Assembly: GCA_947442105.1 (NCBI GenBank)
Contig: CANEVH010000020.1
Coordinates: 1-63,433 of the forward strand
Direction of reading: 5' to 3'
DNA: 63,433 bases
Origin: Comamonadaceae bacterium
GTDB lineage: Bacteria; Pseudomonadota; Gammaproteobacteria; Burkholderiales; Burkholderiaceae_C
The position numbers were made by a program, and so were the translations under genes. A model generated the notes under the pieces. It was not told the DNA's origin. It saw only the letters and a program-made list of their open reading frames with translations, and did no database searches. The number at the start of each line of letters is the position of its first letter. Position 1 is the stretch's first letter. Positions 1 through 8,249 of this stretch are shown piece by piece.

Positions 1-50
1 AGCTTGCGCAGGGTGAACAGACTCTCGGTGAAGGTGTCGGATCCGCGCAT
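1..50 (-). mobile_element. IS5-like transposase, N-terminal fragment cut by window edge
   Basis: Reading leftward from an ATG at 48-50, the peptide begins MRGSDTFTESLFTLRKL. From memory this matches the N-terminus of IS5/ISL2-type DDE transposases (often MRGxDxxxESLF). Only about 17 residues lie in the window, so no catalytic residue is visible. The transposase is transcribed outward, away from tusA. The element's terminal repeat should lie between 51 and about 200. Family assignment is tentative. Confidence 0.55.
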
Positions 51-205
51 GGTGGGCTCTGGATGGGTCAGTGATTCGGTATTTACCTAGAACGCTTCAG
101 AGGCTGCCGACGTGGACAGGGCGGAAGGTATTTCAGCAGCCTGCTAAAGGCATCGTTCAACAGAAGCCAGCGTCAGCGATCAATGGAGAGCTTGAGGTTG
201 GCGCC
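51..205. other. Intergenic remainder containing the probable IS end
   Basis: There is no convincing gene here. Around 137-158 the sequence TTCAGCAGCCTGCTAAAGG resembles the termini of several IS families and may mark the end of the element whose transposase starts at 50. Without the other end of the IS the inverted repeat cannot be confirmed. The rest is untranslated sequence downstream of tusA. Confidence 0.3.
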
Positions 206-445
206 TCAGCGCCGGCGCATCACATGCACAAACTCAAGCCCCTGCGTCTGCTGGTCCAGCAGCGTGTTGCCCGTTTGCTTGGCAAAAGCCTGAAAGTCGC
301 GGATCGAGCCCGCGTCGGTGGCCACCACCTTGAGCACCTGGCCGCTTTGCATGCCGGTGAGCGCCCGTTTGGCCTTGAGGATGGGCAGCGGGCAGTTCAG
401 GCCGCGGGTGTCGATCTCGACATCAACCGTGTAATCGTCAGACAT
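206..445 (-). CDS. tusA: TusA-family sulfurtransferase (SirA/YeeD-like)
   Basis: A small cytoplasmic sulfur carrier of 79 residues, the normal size for the family. The signature CPxP motif is present as CPLP at residues 18-21; Cys18 is the expected persulfide-bearing residue that relays sulfur for tRNA 2-thiouridine or other sulfur transfer. The motif sits in the usual position after a beta strand (VDVEIDTRGLNCPLP). The gene is downstream of a Nudix gene and cysM on the same strand, so sulfur metabolism is a loose theme. No strong Shine-Dalgarno is visible. Whether it is the tRNA-modifying TusA or a paralogue with another acceptor cannot be decided from the sequence. Confidence 0.88.
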   Translation of the reverse strand: MSDDYTVDVEIDTRGLNCPLPILKAKRALTGMQSGQVLKVVATDAGSIRDFQAFAKQTGNTLLDQQTQGLEFVHVMRRR

Positions 446-464
446 AGGTGCGAACTTTTTAGCG

Positions 465-1016
465 TTAAGCGACTGGCTGCGCGGGCACGTCGCGGCGCGG
501 CCAGTCGATGAATTGCGGGGTATGGCCGCGCGATGTCAACCAGTCGGCCAAAGCGTAGCCGGTGCCTGCGGGCCAGCATTTCAGGTCTTGCGGCGCGACC
601 ATGCGGTAATCCACCAGCTCGGGTGAGAGCCGCACATCGCCGTGGCAGACGGCGTGGTAAGCGATGATGATCTGGTTCATGCGCTGAAAGTCATACACGC
701 CCACCAGCGTGAGCGCGTCGGTGACCAAATTGGTTTCTTCCGCAATTTCGCGGGCAATGCCCTCTTGCGGCGTTTCGCCCGCCTCCATAAAGCCGGTGAT
801 CAGCGCGTACATCTTGCCGGGCCAGGCGGCGTTGCGGGCCAGCAAAATCTGGCCGTCCACTTCCACAATGCCCGCCAGCACTGGTGTGGGGTTGTTCCAG
901 TGGGTGAAGTCGCAGGCGCCGCAGCGCAGGCGCACTTTGTCGCCGCCGTCTTCTAGCTGGCTGATCAGGGCCAGCGGCGTGGCGCATTGGGGGCAAAACT
1001 TGTAGGCGTGGGTCAT
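465..1016 (-). CDS. Nudix hydrolase with N-terminal zinc ribbon
   Basis: A 183-residue NUDIX-fold phosphohydrolase related to the NudC/YjaD and zinc-ribbon Nudix group. The N-terminus has two CxxC pairs (CPQC and CGAC) forming a rubredoxin-like zinc ribbon, followed by the WNNPTPV segment typical of the group. The Nudix box is recognisable as GFMEAGETPQEG followed by AREIAEETNL; the late glycine of the consensus (REUxEExGU) is asparagine here, while the metal-binding glutamates are kept. The open frame extends upstream to 1166, but the ATG at 1014-1016 gives the natural family start (MTHAYKFCPQC). It lies between cysM and tusA. The substrate is unknown. Confidence 0.85.
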   Translation of the reverse strand: MTHAYKFCPQCATPLALISQLEDGGDKVRLRCGACDFTHWNNPTPVLAGIVEVDGQILLARNAAWPGKMYALITGFMEAGETPQEGIAREIAEETNLVTDALTLVGVYDFQRMNQIIIAYHAVCHGDVRLSPELVDYRMVAPQDLKCWPAGTGYALADWLTSRGHTPQFIDWPRRDVPAQPVA

Positions 1017-1032
1017 GGTGCGGGCTTGGGGT

Positions 1033-1935
1033 TCAGGCAGGAAACACGCCGGTGGACAAGTAGCGGTCGCCCCGGTCGCAGACGATAAAGACGATGGTCG
1101 CGTCGCGCACCTCACTGGCAATTTGCTGCGCCACCCAGCACGCACCTGCGGCAGAAATGCCAGCAAAAATGCCCTCTTCGCGCGCCATGCGGCGGCACAT
1201 GTCCTCCGCGTCCGCCTGGCTCACGTAGCGCAGCTCGTCCACGTTGGCGGGGTCGTAAATCTTGGGCAAATAGGCGGGTGCCCATTTGCGAATGCCTGGA
1301 ATGCGCGAACCCTCAGACGGCTGGGCGCCGATGATGCGGATGGCGGGGTTTTTCTCCTTGAGATACCGCGCCACGCCGGTGATGGTGCCGGTGGTGCCCA
1401 TGGCGCTTACAAAGTGGGTGACTCGCCCCTGCGTGTCGGCCCAAATTTCGGGGCCGGTGGTCTCGTAGTGAATGCGCGGGTTGTCCAGGTTGGCAAACTG
1501 GTCGAGCACCCTGCCCTTGCCCTCAAACTGCATGGTTTCGGCCAGGTCGCGGGCGTATTCCATGCCACCGCTTTTGGGGGTGAGGATGAGCTCAGCGCCA
1601 AAGGCCTTCATGGTTTGCACCCGCTCAATCGACAGGTCTTCCGGCATGATGAGCACCATGCGGTAGCCCTTGATGGCTGCGGCCATGGCCAGGGCGATGC
1701 CAGTGTTGCCGGAGGTGGCCTCGATCAGCGTGTCGCCGGGCTTGATGTCGCCGCGCTCTTGCGCGCGCTGGATCATGGACAGCGCCGGCCGGTCTTTCAC
1801 CGAGCCGGCCGGGTTGTTGCCCTCCAACTTGCCCAGGACTATGTTGTTGCGGGAATGGTTGTCAGCCGCGCCTATGCGCTGCAAGGCGACCAGCGGGGTT
1901 TTGCCAATGGCGTCTTCTAAGGTCGGGTAAAGCAT
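1033..1935 (-). CDS. cysM: Cysteine synthase B (O-acetylserine sulfhydrylase)
   Basis: A fold-type II PLP enzyme of 300 residues, making cysteine from O-acetylserine and sulfide or thiosulfate. The PLP-lysine region reads EGNNPAGSVKDRPA and the phosphate-binding loop follows as EATSGNTGIALA. The C-terminal half contains VSAMGTTGTITGVARYLKE, the usual glycine-rich cofactor site. The N-terminus (TLEDAIGKTPLVALQRI) and the length fit CysM rather than the slightly longer CysK. The start ATG at 1933-1935 is clear. It is separated from the downstream Nudix gene by only 16 bases, suggesting co-transcription with it and possibly tusA. Confidence 0.93.
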   Translation of the reverse strand: MLYPTLEDAIGKTPLVALQRIGAADNHSRNNIVLGKLEGNNPAGSVKDRPALSMIQRAQERGDIKPGDTLIEATSGNTGIALAMAAAIKGYRMVLIMPEDLSIERVQTMKAFGAELILTPKSGGMEYARDLAETMQFEGKGRVLDQFANLDNPRIHYETTGPEIWADTQGRVTHFVSAMGTTGTITGVARYLKEKNPAIRIIGAQPSEGSRIPGIRKWAPAYLPKIYDPANVDELRYVSQADAEDMCRRMAREEGIFAGISAAGACWVAQQIASEVRDATIVFIVCDRGDRYLSTGVFPA

Positions 1936-2019
1936 GGCTTTAATGTGCCATAAGTTGGCGAAGGCGCTGGGTCGCGCAGGGGCCGAATTGAACCGCTGCG
2001 CGCTGGCTCACGCCGGGTG

Positions 2020-3447
2020 TTAGAAGTTCAAGGTGCGCTTGTCCACCGCCAGCGCCGCTTCCTTGGTCGCCTCGCTCAAGGACGGATGGGCGTGGCAAAT
2101 GCGGGCAATGTCTTCGGCACTGGCTTTGAATTCCATCGCAACGACTGCCTCGGCGATCAACTCACTGGCCATGGGGCCGACGATGTGCACGCCCAATATC
2201 TCGTCGGTCGCGGCATCGGCCAAGAACTTCACCATGCCGGTGGTGTCGCCCAAGGCGCGGGCGCGTCCGTTGGCCAAAAAGGGAAAGGTCCCCGCCTTGT
2301 AGGCCACGCCGTCGGCCTTGAGCTGCTGCTCGGTGCGGCCCACCCAAGCAATCTCGGGGCTGGTGTAAATCACCCAAGGAATGGTGTTGAAGTTAACGTG
2401 CCCGTGCTGGCCGGCAATGCGCTCGGCCACAGCCACGCCTTCTTCTTCGGCCTTGTGCGCCAACATGGGGCCACGCACCACGTCGCCCACGGCCCAGATG
2501 CCGGGCACATTGGTTTTGCAGTCGCCGTCCACCACAATCGCGCCGCGCTCGTCCAGCGACAGGCCTACGGCTGCGGGGTTCAGGCCCGTGGTGTTGGGCA
2601 CGCGGCCGATGGACACAATCAGCTTGTCTGCATCCAGCACCACGGCCTCGCCCTTGGCGTTGGTGTAGGCCACGGACACGCCTTTTTTGCCGACCTTGAT
2701 GTCGCCCACTTGCACGCCAAGCTCAATCTTCAGGCCCTGCTTGTCAAAGGCTTTTTTGGCTTCTTTGGCAATTTGCTGGTCCACCGCGCCCAGGAAGGTG
2801 GGCAGGCCTTCCAAAATCGTCACGTCCGCGCCCAGGCGGCGCCAGACCGAGCCCATTTCCAGGCCGATCACGCCCGAGCCAATGAGGGCGAGCTTTTTGG
2901 GCACGGCGCCCACGCGCAAAGCGCCGTCGTTGGACAGTACATTGACCTCGTCAAACGGCGTGCCGGGCAAAGCGCGTGCACTGGAACCGGTAGCGACGAT
3001 GACGTGTTTGGCCGTCAAGGTTTCTTCGGCTGCGCCGCTCACCTGCACCGTGTGGCCCGCATCCGTCGAGCCGACAAAGGCGCCGCGTCCGTGGAAAAAC
3101 GCAATCTTGTTCTTCTTGAACAGGTACTGAATGCCGTCGTTGTTTTGCTTGACCACCATGTCTTTGCGCGCCAGCATCTGGCCCACGTCCATCTCTACTT
3201 TGCCCATGGAGATGCCGTGCTCGGCGAAATGGTGGTTGGCTTGGTCAAAGTGCTCGCTGGACTGCAGCAAGGCTTTGGACGGAATGCAACCCACGTTGGT
3301 GCAGGTGCCGCCCAGCGCGGGGCCGCCGGTAGCGTTTTTCCACTCGTCCACGCAAGCGACCTGAAAACCGAGTTGCGCTGCGCGAATGGCCGCGATATAG
3401 CCACCAGGGCCGCCGCCGATGACGATGACGTCGAATTGTTTGCTCAT
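2020..3447 (-). CDS. lpdA: Dihydrolipoyl dehydrogenase, E3 of 2-oxoglutarate dehydrogenase
   Basis: A 475-residue FAD enzyme that reoxidises dihydrolipoamide with NAD+. The N-terminal FAD loop is GGGPGGYIAAIRAAQLG; the redox disulfide is Cys49/Cys54 in GTCTNVGCIPSK; the NAD-binding segment is LIGSGVIGLEMGSVWRRLG; and the C-terminal catalytic His-Glu motif is present (HAHPSLSEATKEAA). It is the last gene of the sucA-sucB operon. Its ATG overlaps the stop of the upstream DUF2283 gene by four bases (ATGA), so its translation is probably coupled to that small gene rather than directly to sucB. Confidence 0.96.
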   Translation of the reverse strand: MSKQFDVIVIGGGPGGYIAAIRAAQLGFQVACVDEWKNATGGPALGGTCTNVGCIPSKALLQSSEHFDQANHHFAEHGISMGKVEMDVGQMLARKDMVVKQNNDGIQYLFKKNKIAFFHGRGAFVGSTDAGHTVQVSGAAEETLTAKHVIVATGSSARALPGTPFDEVNVLSNDGALRVGAVPKKLALIGSGVIGLEMGSVWRRLGADVTILEGLPTFLGAVDQQIAKEAKKAFDKQGLKIELGVQVGDIKVGKKGVSVAYTNAKGEAVVLDADKLIVSIGRVPNTTGLNPAAVGLSLDERGAIVVDGDCKTNVPGIWAVGDVVRGPMLAHKAEEEGVAVAERIAGQHGHVNFNTIPWVIYTSPEIAWVGRTEQQLKADGVAYKAGTFPFLANGRARALGDTTGMVKFLADAATDEILGVHIVGPMASELIAEAVVAMEFKASAEDIARICHAHPSLSEATKEAALAVDKRTLNF

Positions 3448-3641
3448 GCTGCTACCTGTTCAAAAGAAAATTGGGGAATGTCAGCACGCTCGCGCGCGTG
3501 CTCCATGGTGATTGCGCAAATCTGGCCCTGTGCGTCGAGTTCGAGCAAGGTGTTTTCGTCCAGGTCTTTCGACTCTGTGATGTCGCTGGCGCGAAACTCG
3601 ATGTACAGCGTGTCCGTGTCTTGAAAGTACTTGATTTTCAT
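3444..3641 (-). CDS. DUF2283 family small protein
   Basis: A 65-residue protein starting [16 protein letters not shown], which matches the DUF2283 pattern (MKixYdxexDxLYIxf, then a glutamate-rich strand and a GxixgIeIxxAs-like end, here AQGQICAITMEHARE). DUF2283 proteins are common, uncharacterised and often found beside small toxin-like partners. Here it overlaps both neighbours by four bases: the 85-residue gene upstream (3638-3641) and lpdA downstream (3444-3447). It is therefore embedded in the 2-oxoglutarate dehydrogenase operon. An antitoxin-like role is an inference from family context only; no DNA-binding motif is visible. Confidence 0.8.
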   Translation of the reverse strand: MKIKYFQDTDTLYIEFRASDITESKDLDENTLLELDAQGQICAITMEHARERADIPQFSFEQVAA

Positions 3642-3895
3642 GGCTTGAACCCCCGGTCAAAAATTGCGTTGTGAACCGTTACACCGTCAGCCAAAAGCAC
3701 TACGCGCAAATAGCGGCCTTCATTTTGGGCAATCGGAGCCCACAAGCGGATACGGCCATCGGCCTGCGTCTCGCGGTGCAGCGGCAGGTCTATGACGCTT
3801 TGCACCCAGGCCAGATCGATCAATTGCCTATCCGACCGCGGGCGCGTAGCGAGAAAGTACTGCGTGAACTGCACCGCCGCACGGGTGTACTTCAA
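3638..3895 (-). CDS. Small basic protein paired with DUF2283, function unknown
   Basis: An 85-residue protein read from a TTG start at 3893-3895 that overlaps the sucB stop as TTGA. A GTG eight codons in is an alternative start, but the overlap pattern shared with the next two genes favours TTG. The central and C-terminal parts ([20 protein letters not shown], then [22 protein letters not shown]) look like the uncharacterised proteins that accompany DUF2283 genes, resembling the compact DUF4258 fold by recollection. The Arg/Asp-rich ADGRIR segment and terminal FDRGF could form an active site, but this is speculative. Possibly a toxin-like partner, or a processed accessory of the complex. Confidence 0.62.
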   Translation of the reverse strand: MKYTRAAVQFTQYFLATRPRSDRQLIDLAWVQSVIDLPLHRETQADGRIRLWAPIAQNEGRYLRVVLLADGVTVHNAIFDRGFKP

Positions 3896-5154
3896 ATATC
3901 AAACAAGAGACGCGACGGATCTTCCATTGCTTCTTTGATAGCCACCAGGCCCAGCACGGCTTCGCGCCCGTCAATGATGCGGTGGTCGTAGCTCATGGCG
4001 AAGTAGTTCATGGGGCGCACCACGACCTGGCCGTTTTCGACCACGGCCCGGTCTTTGGTGGCGTGCACGCCCAAAATCGCAGACTGCGGTGGGTTGATGA
4101 TGGGCGTGGACAGCATGGAGCCAAAGGTGCCGCCGTTGCTAATCGAAAACGTCCCGCCGGTCATGTCGTCCATGCCCAGCTTGCCTTCGCGGGCCTTGGC
4201 GCCGAACTCGGCGATTTTTTTCTCGATGTCGGCAAAGCTCATCTGGTCGGCGTTGCGCAAAATCGGCACCACCAGGCCACGGGGCGAACCCACGGCAATG
4301 CCGATGTCAAAGTAGCCGTGGTAGACGATGTCGTTGCCGTCCACAGAGGCGTTAAGCACCGGGAATTTTTTGAGCGCATGCACTGCGGCCTTGACAAAAA
4401 AGCTCATAAAGCCGAGCTTGATGCCGTGCTCTTTTTCAAACTTTTCCTGGAATTTCTTGCGCATCTCCATGACCGGGGCCATGTTGATTTCGTTGAAAGT
4501 GGTCAGGATAGCGTTGGTGGACTGCGACTGCAACAGGCGCTCGGCCACGCGGGCGCGCAGGCGGCTCATGGGCACGCGCTGTTCAGGGCGCTCGCCCAAG
4601 GCAGGTGCGGGCGCGGCAACCTGGGGCAGGCTGCTGACCGGTGCGCCCGTGGGAATGGGGCTGCTGACGGCCACCTTGGGGGCGGCCACGGCGGCCAGCA
4701 CATCGCCCTTGGTAACGCGGCCGTCTTTGCCAGAGCCAGCCACCGAACCGGCGGCCAAGCTGTTGTCGGCCATCAGCTTGGCAGCAGCCGGCATGGCCAC
4801 GCCGGCCATGCGGTTGGACGCCGCAGCGGGTGCGGAGGCAGGGGCTGCGGCGGGCGCTGCGGCCGGGGTGGCTGCAGCAGCGGAAGCGGCTGGGGCTGCT
4901 GCCCCTGCGGTGGCTTCGGTGTCGATCCGGGCAATCAACTGCTCGGCGGCAACCGTGCCACCGTCAGCGACCACAATTTCCACCAACACGCCGCTGGACG
5001 GCGCCGGCACTTCTAGCACCACTTTGTCGGTTTCGATATCGATCAAGATTTCGTCGGCGGTGACGCTGTCGCCAACCTTCTTTTTCCATTGCAGCATGGT
5101 GGCTTCTGCCACGGATTCGGACAGCTGCGGTACTTTGACTTCTACGATGGCCAT
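3892..5154 (-). CDS. sucB: Dihydrolipoyl succinyltransferase, E2 of 2-oxoglutarate dehydrogenase
   Basis: A 420-residue E2 component. Residues 1-80 form a lipoyl domain with the lipoylated lysine at Lys44 ([11 protein letters not shown]). A long Ala/Pro-rich flexible linker (about 80-110) leads to the peripheral subunit-binding domain (about 115-155, [20 protein letters not shown] and KGDVLAAV). A second linker and the catalytic domain (190-420) end with the active-site segment [12 protein letters not shown]. It transfers succinyl groups from E1-bound thiamine to CoA. It lies 51 bases downstream of sucA and overlaps the start of the small unknown gene by four bases. Confidence 0.96.
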   Translation of the reverse strand: MAIVEVKVPQLSESVAEATMLQWKKKVGDSVTADEILIDIETDKVVLEVPAPSSGVLVEIVVADGGTVAAEQLIARIDTEATAGAAAPAASAAAATPAAAPAAAPASAPAAASNRMAGVAMPAAAKLMADNSLAAGSVAGSGKDGRVTKGDVLAAVAAPKVAVSSPIPTGAPVSSLPQVAAPAPALGERPEQRVPMSRLRARVAERLLQSQSTNAILTTFNEINMAPVMEMRKKFQEKFEKEHGIKLGFMSFFVKAAVHALKKFPVLNASVDGNDIVYHGYFDIGIAVGSPRGLVVPILRNADQMSFADIEKKIAEFGAKAREGKLGMDDMTGGTFSISNGGTFGSMLSTPIINPPQSAILGVHATKDRAVVENGQVVVRPMNYFAMSYDHRIIDGREAVLGLVAIKEAMEDPSRLLFDI

Positions 5155-5205
5155 ATCAGTTCTTTCGGTATGTGTTCAGTTTTTTAGCTGCGCAAAAGGC
5201 GCGAC

Positions 5206-8073
5206 TTATTTGGTCAGGACAAAGCCTTTAAGCTTGCCAAAAGCGCCTTCCACCAGGGCCTTTTGCTGCTCTTGGTGCAGATGCGAGTAGCCCACTGCCG
5301 GCGAAGCAGACGCTGCGCGGCCCGAGTAGCCCAGCTTTTGGCCGGTGCCCATGTTCTCGTGGATGTAGTGCTGCACAAAGAACCAGGCGCCCTGGTTTTG
5401 CGGCTCGTCCTGCGTCCACACCAAATCGGTGGCGTTGGGGTACTTTTTGAGTTCAGCACCAAACGCCTTGTGCGGGAAGGGGTACAACTGCTCCACGCGC
5501 AAAATGGCCACATCGTCAGCACCGGTTTCTTCGCGTTTTTTGACCAGGTCGTAGTACACCTTGCCCGAGCACACCAGCACGCGCTTGACCTTGTCGGTCT
5601 TGAGCACCTTGTTTTCAGGAATCACCGTCTGGAAGCTGCCTTTGGTGAACTCGGACACCGGGGAGGTAGCGTCCTTGTTGCGCAAGAGCGACTTCGGGGT
5701 AAAGATGATCAGCGGTTTGCGCAAGTCACGCACCATTTGGCGGCGCAGCACGTGGAAGATCTGGCTGGCCGTGGTGGGCTGGACGATTTGCATATTGGTG
5801 TCAGCCGCCAATTGCATAAAGCGCTCCAGGCGCGCGGAGCTGTGCTCGGGGCCTTGGCCTTCGTAGCCATGCGGCAGCATGAGCGTAATGCCGTTAACGC
5901 GGCCCCACTTCACTTCGCCTGAGGCAATGAACTGGTCGATGACCACCTGCGCGCCGTTGGCAAAGTCGCCAAACTGTGCTTCCCAGATCACCATGGTGTT
6001 GGGGTCGTTAGAGGCGTAGCCGTACTCAAAGCCCAGTACCGCTTCTTCGGACAAGATGGAGTCGATCACGACGAACGGAGCCTGGTTGTCGGTGACGTTT
6101 TGCAGGGCGACGTAGGTGCCGGTGTCCCACTTCTCGCGCTTCTGGTCGTGAATGACGGCGTGGCGGTGGGTAAACGTGCCACGGCCCGAGTCTTCACCCG
6201 ACAAACGCACCGGGTAGCCGCTGGCCACCAGCGAGGCAAACGCCATGTGCTCGCCCATCCCCCAGTCCACCGGAATCTCACCCCGGCCCATGGCGGCGCG
6301 GTCGTCGTACACCTTTTTCACCAGCTGGTGCGGCGACACCGACTCAGGAATGGTGCTGATCTTGACCGACAAGCGCTTCCACTCGGTCAGCGGAATGGCG
6401 GTGTCGCCCGCGTCCGTCCACTTCTTACCCAGGAACGGTGCCCAGTCCACGGTGAACTTGGTTTTGAAGTTGGTCAATACCGGCTCAGAGGTGTTTTTGC
6501 CCGCATCCAGCGCGGCCCGGTAGGCTTTGACCATGTCGTCGCCCAAAGTGGCGCCCAGTCCCTGGGTGGCCAACTTGTCGGCAAACAATTTACGCGTGCC
6601 AGGGTGCGCGGCAATTTTTTTGTACATCAGCGGCTGGGTGAGCGCCGGGGTGTCTTGCTCGTTGTGGCCGAGTTTGCGGAAGCACACGATGTCGAGCACC
6701 ACGTCCTTGCGGAAGGTCATGCGGTATTCCAGCGCCAGTTGCGCGGCCAAGACCACCGTCTCGGGGTCGTCGCCGTTCACGTGCAATACGGGCGCTTCCA
6801 CCATCTTGACGATGTCGGTGCAAAACACGCTGGAGCGCATGTCGCGCGGGTCGGATGTGGTGAAACCGATTTGGTTGTTGATGATGATGTGCACCGTGCC
6901 GCCGGTGGAGTAGCCCCGGGTTTGCGCCAGCGCCAGCGTTTCTTGGTTCACGCCCTGGCCACCAAAGGCGGCGTCGCCATGCACCAGCACCGGCAGCACT
7001 TGCTTGCCCAGCGGGTCAGCGCGGCGGTCCATGCGGGCGCGCACCGAGCCTTCGACCACGGGGTTGACGATTTCCAGGTGCGAGGGGTTGAAAGCCAGGC
7101 TCAGGTGCACCGGGCCGCCTGGGGTGCTCACATCCGAGCTAAAGCCTTGGTGGTACTTGACGTCACCTGCGGGCAGGTCTTCGGGGGCGGTGTGGTCAAA
7201 CTCGGCAAACAGGTCTGCGGGCAGCTTACGCATGGTGTTGACCAGCACGTTGAGGCGTCCCCGGTGCGCCATGCCGATCACGACCTCTTGCACGCCCTGG
7301 GCGCCCGCGGACTGGATCAGCTCTTCAATGGCGGCGATAAAGCTCTCGCCGCCTTCTAGCGAAAAGCGCTTTTGGCCCACGTATTTGGTGTGCAGGTATC
7401 GCTCCAAGCCTTCGGCGGCGGTCAGGCGCTCCAGAATGGCTTTTTTCTTGTCCGCACTGAAACTGGGTTTGCTGCGGATGGCTTCGAGCTTTTGCTGCCA
7501 CCAGCGCTTCTCGGCCTGCTCCGAGGTGTACATGTACTCGGCGCCCAGGGTGCCGCAGTAGGTTTCGCGCAGCGCATTGAGCAGCTCGCGCAGCGACATG
7601 CTGTTTTTGCCAAAAAACGTGTTGCTGGTGTCAAACACGGTTTCCTGGTCGGCGTCGGTAAATCCGTAAAAGCTGGGTTCGAGGTCAGGAATGGCGTCGC
7701 GCTCGGTGCGCTTGAGCGGGTCCAGGTCCGCCCAGCGCTGACCGACGTTGCGGTACGCGGCAATGAGCTGCTGCACGGCGGTGCGTTTGCGGCCCATTTC
7801 GGCGTCCACACTGGCCACCACCACTTTGGTGCCACCGGCTTTGGCGCGCTCGGCAAAGGCGTTGACCACGGGCAGATGCGGCACGTCTTTGGCGTTGCTG
7901 CCATCGGTGGCGGGCACGTGCTGCAAGGCATCAAAGTACTCGCGCCAGCTGTCGGGCACGCTGCCGGGGTGGGCGAGGTAGTTTTCGTACATCTCTTCGA
8001 CATAGGGCGCGTTGCCGCCGAAGAGAAAGGTGTTGCCTTGGTAGGCGGTGTAGACAGATGGTGTCGTGCTCAT
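5206..8073 (-). CDS. sucA: 2-oxoglutarate dehydrogenase E1 component
   Basis: A 955-residue thiamine diphosphate decarboxylase of the TCA cycle, at the usual length. The N-terminal segment (YQGNTFLFGGNAPYVEEMYE) is the E2-binding region. The core holds GMAHRGRLNVLVN, the pocket motif HGDAAFGGQGVNQETL and IIINNQIGFTTSDP, which belong to the TPP/Mg binding domain. The C-terminal transketolase-like half has SGEDSGRGTFTHRHAV and LPHGYEGQGPEHSSAR. First gene of sucA-sucB-x-DUF2283-lpdA. A probable Shine-Dalgarno (GAAGG) lies upstream of the ATG at 8071-8073, immediately after a 17-base palindrome. Confidence 0.97.
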   Translation of the reverse strand: MSTTPSVYTAYQGNTFLFGGNAPYVEEMYENYLAHPGSVPDSWREYFDALQHVPATDGSNAKDVPHLPVVNAFAERAKAGGTKVVVASVDAEMGRKRTAVQQLIAAYRNVGQRWADLDPLKRTERDAIPDLEPSFYGFTDADQETVFDTSNTFFGKNSMSLRELLNALRETYCGTLGAEYMYTSEQAEKRWWQQKLEAIRSKPSFSADKKKAILERLTAAEGLERYLHTKYVGQKRFSLEGGESFIAAIEELIQSAGAQGVQEVVIGMAHRGRLNVLVNTMRKLPADLFAEFDHTAPEDLPAGDVKYHQGFSSDVSTPGGPVHLSLAFNPSHLEIVNPVVEGSVRARMDRRADPLGKQVLPVLVHGDAAFGGQGVNQETLALAQTRGYSTGGTVHIIINNQIGFTTSDPRDMRSSVFCTDIVKMVEAPVLHVNGDDPETVVLAAQLALEYRMTFRKDVVLDIVCFRKLGHNEQDTPALTQPLMYKKIAAHPGTRKLFADKLATQGLGATLGDDMVKAYRAALDAGKNTSEPVLTNFKTKFTVDWAPFLGKKWTDAGDTAIPLTEWKRLSVKISTIPESVSPHQLVKKVYDDRAAMGRGEIPVDWGMGEHMAFASLVASGYPVRLSGEDSGRGTFTHRHAVIHDQKREKWDTGTYVALQNVTDNQAPFVVIDSILSEEAVLGFEYGYASNDPNTMVIWEAQFGDFANGAQVVIDQFIASGEVKWGRVNGITLMLPHGYEGQGPEHSSARLERFMQLAADTNMQIVQPTTASQIFHVLRRQMVRDLRKPLIIFTPKSLLRNKDATSPVSEFTKGSFQTVIPENKVLKTDKVKRVLVCSGKVYYDLVKKREETGADDVAILRVEQLYPFPHKAFGAELKKYPNATDLVWTQDEPQNQGAWFFVQHYIHENMGTGQKLGYSGRAASASPAVGYSHLHQEQQKALVEGAFGKLKGFVLTK

Positions 8074-8088
8074 TTTTCGCTGACCTTC

Positions 8089-8105
8089 GTTTCCCTCAGG
8101 GAAAC
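8089..8105. promoter_or_regulatory. Perfect palindrome in the sucA leader
   Basis: GTTTCCCTCAGGGAAAC is a perfect inverted repeat (7-base arms, 3-base centre) starting 16 bases upstream of the sucA ATG and ending next to the ribosome binding region. As RNA it would form a small stable hairpin just before the Shine-Dalgarno; as DNA it could be an operator. The rest of 8106-8249 holds a weak -10-like TATATC on the minus strand and nothing else clear. Confidence 0.45.
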
Positions 8106-8249
8106 ATTAGTTGGTTGATATACCTTCCGCTCCACGGCTTGACCGGTTGGCGGATGCGACTGCGGCAGGAAGGGGCCTAAGTAACAGCGCGGATTTTGCC
8201 ACCGATTGGTCGGCGGCAAACTTACGGACAAGCCAAGCGGCCAGGGGCA

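Noticed and set aside
2017..3624. 535-codon plus-strand open frame across lpdA
   Set aside because: It lies antisense to an unmistakable lpdA and encodes Gly/His/Ala-rich protein without a recognisable domain; it is a by-product of high-GC codon bias.
6100..7359. 419-codon plus-strand open frame inside sucA
   Set aside because: Antisense shadow of sucA; no domain, low-complexity His/Gly/Val content.
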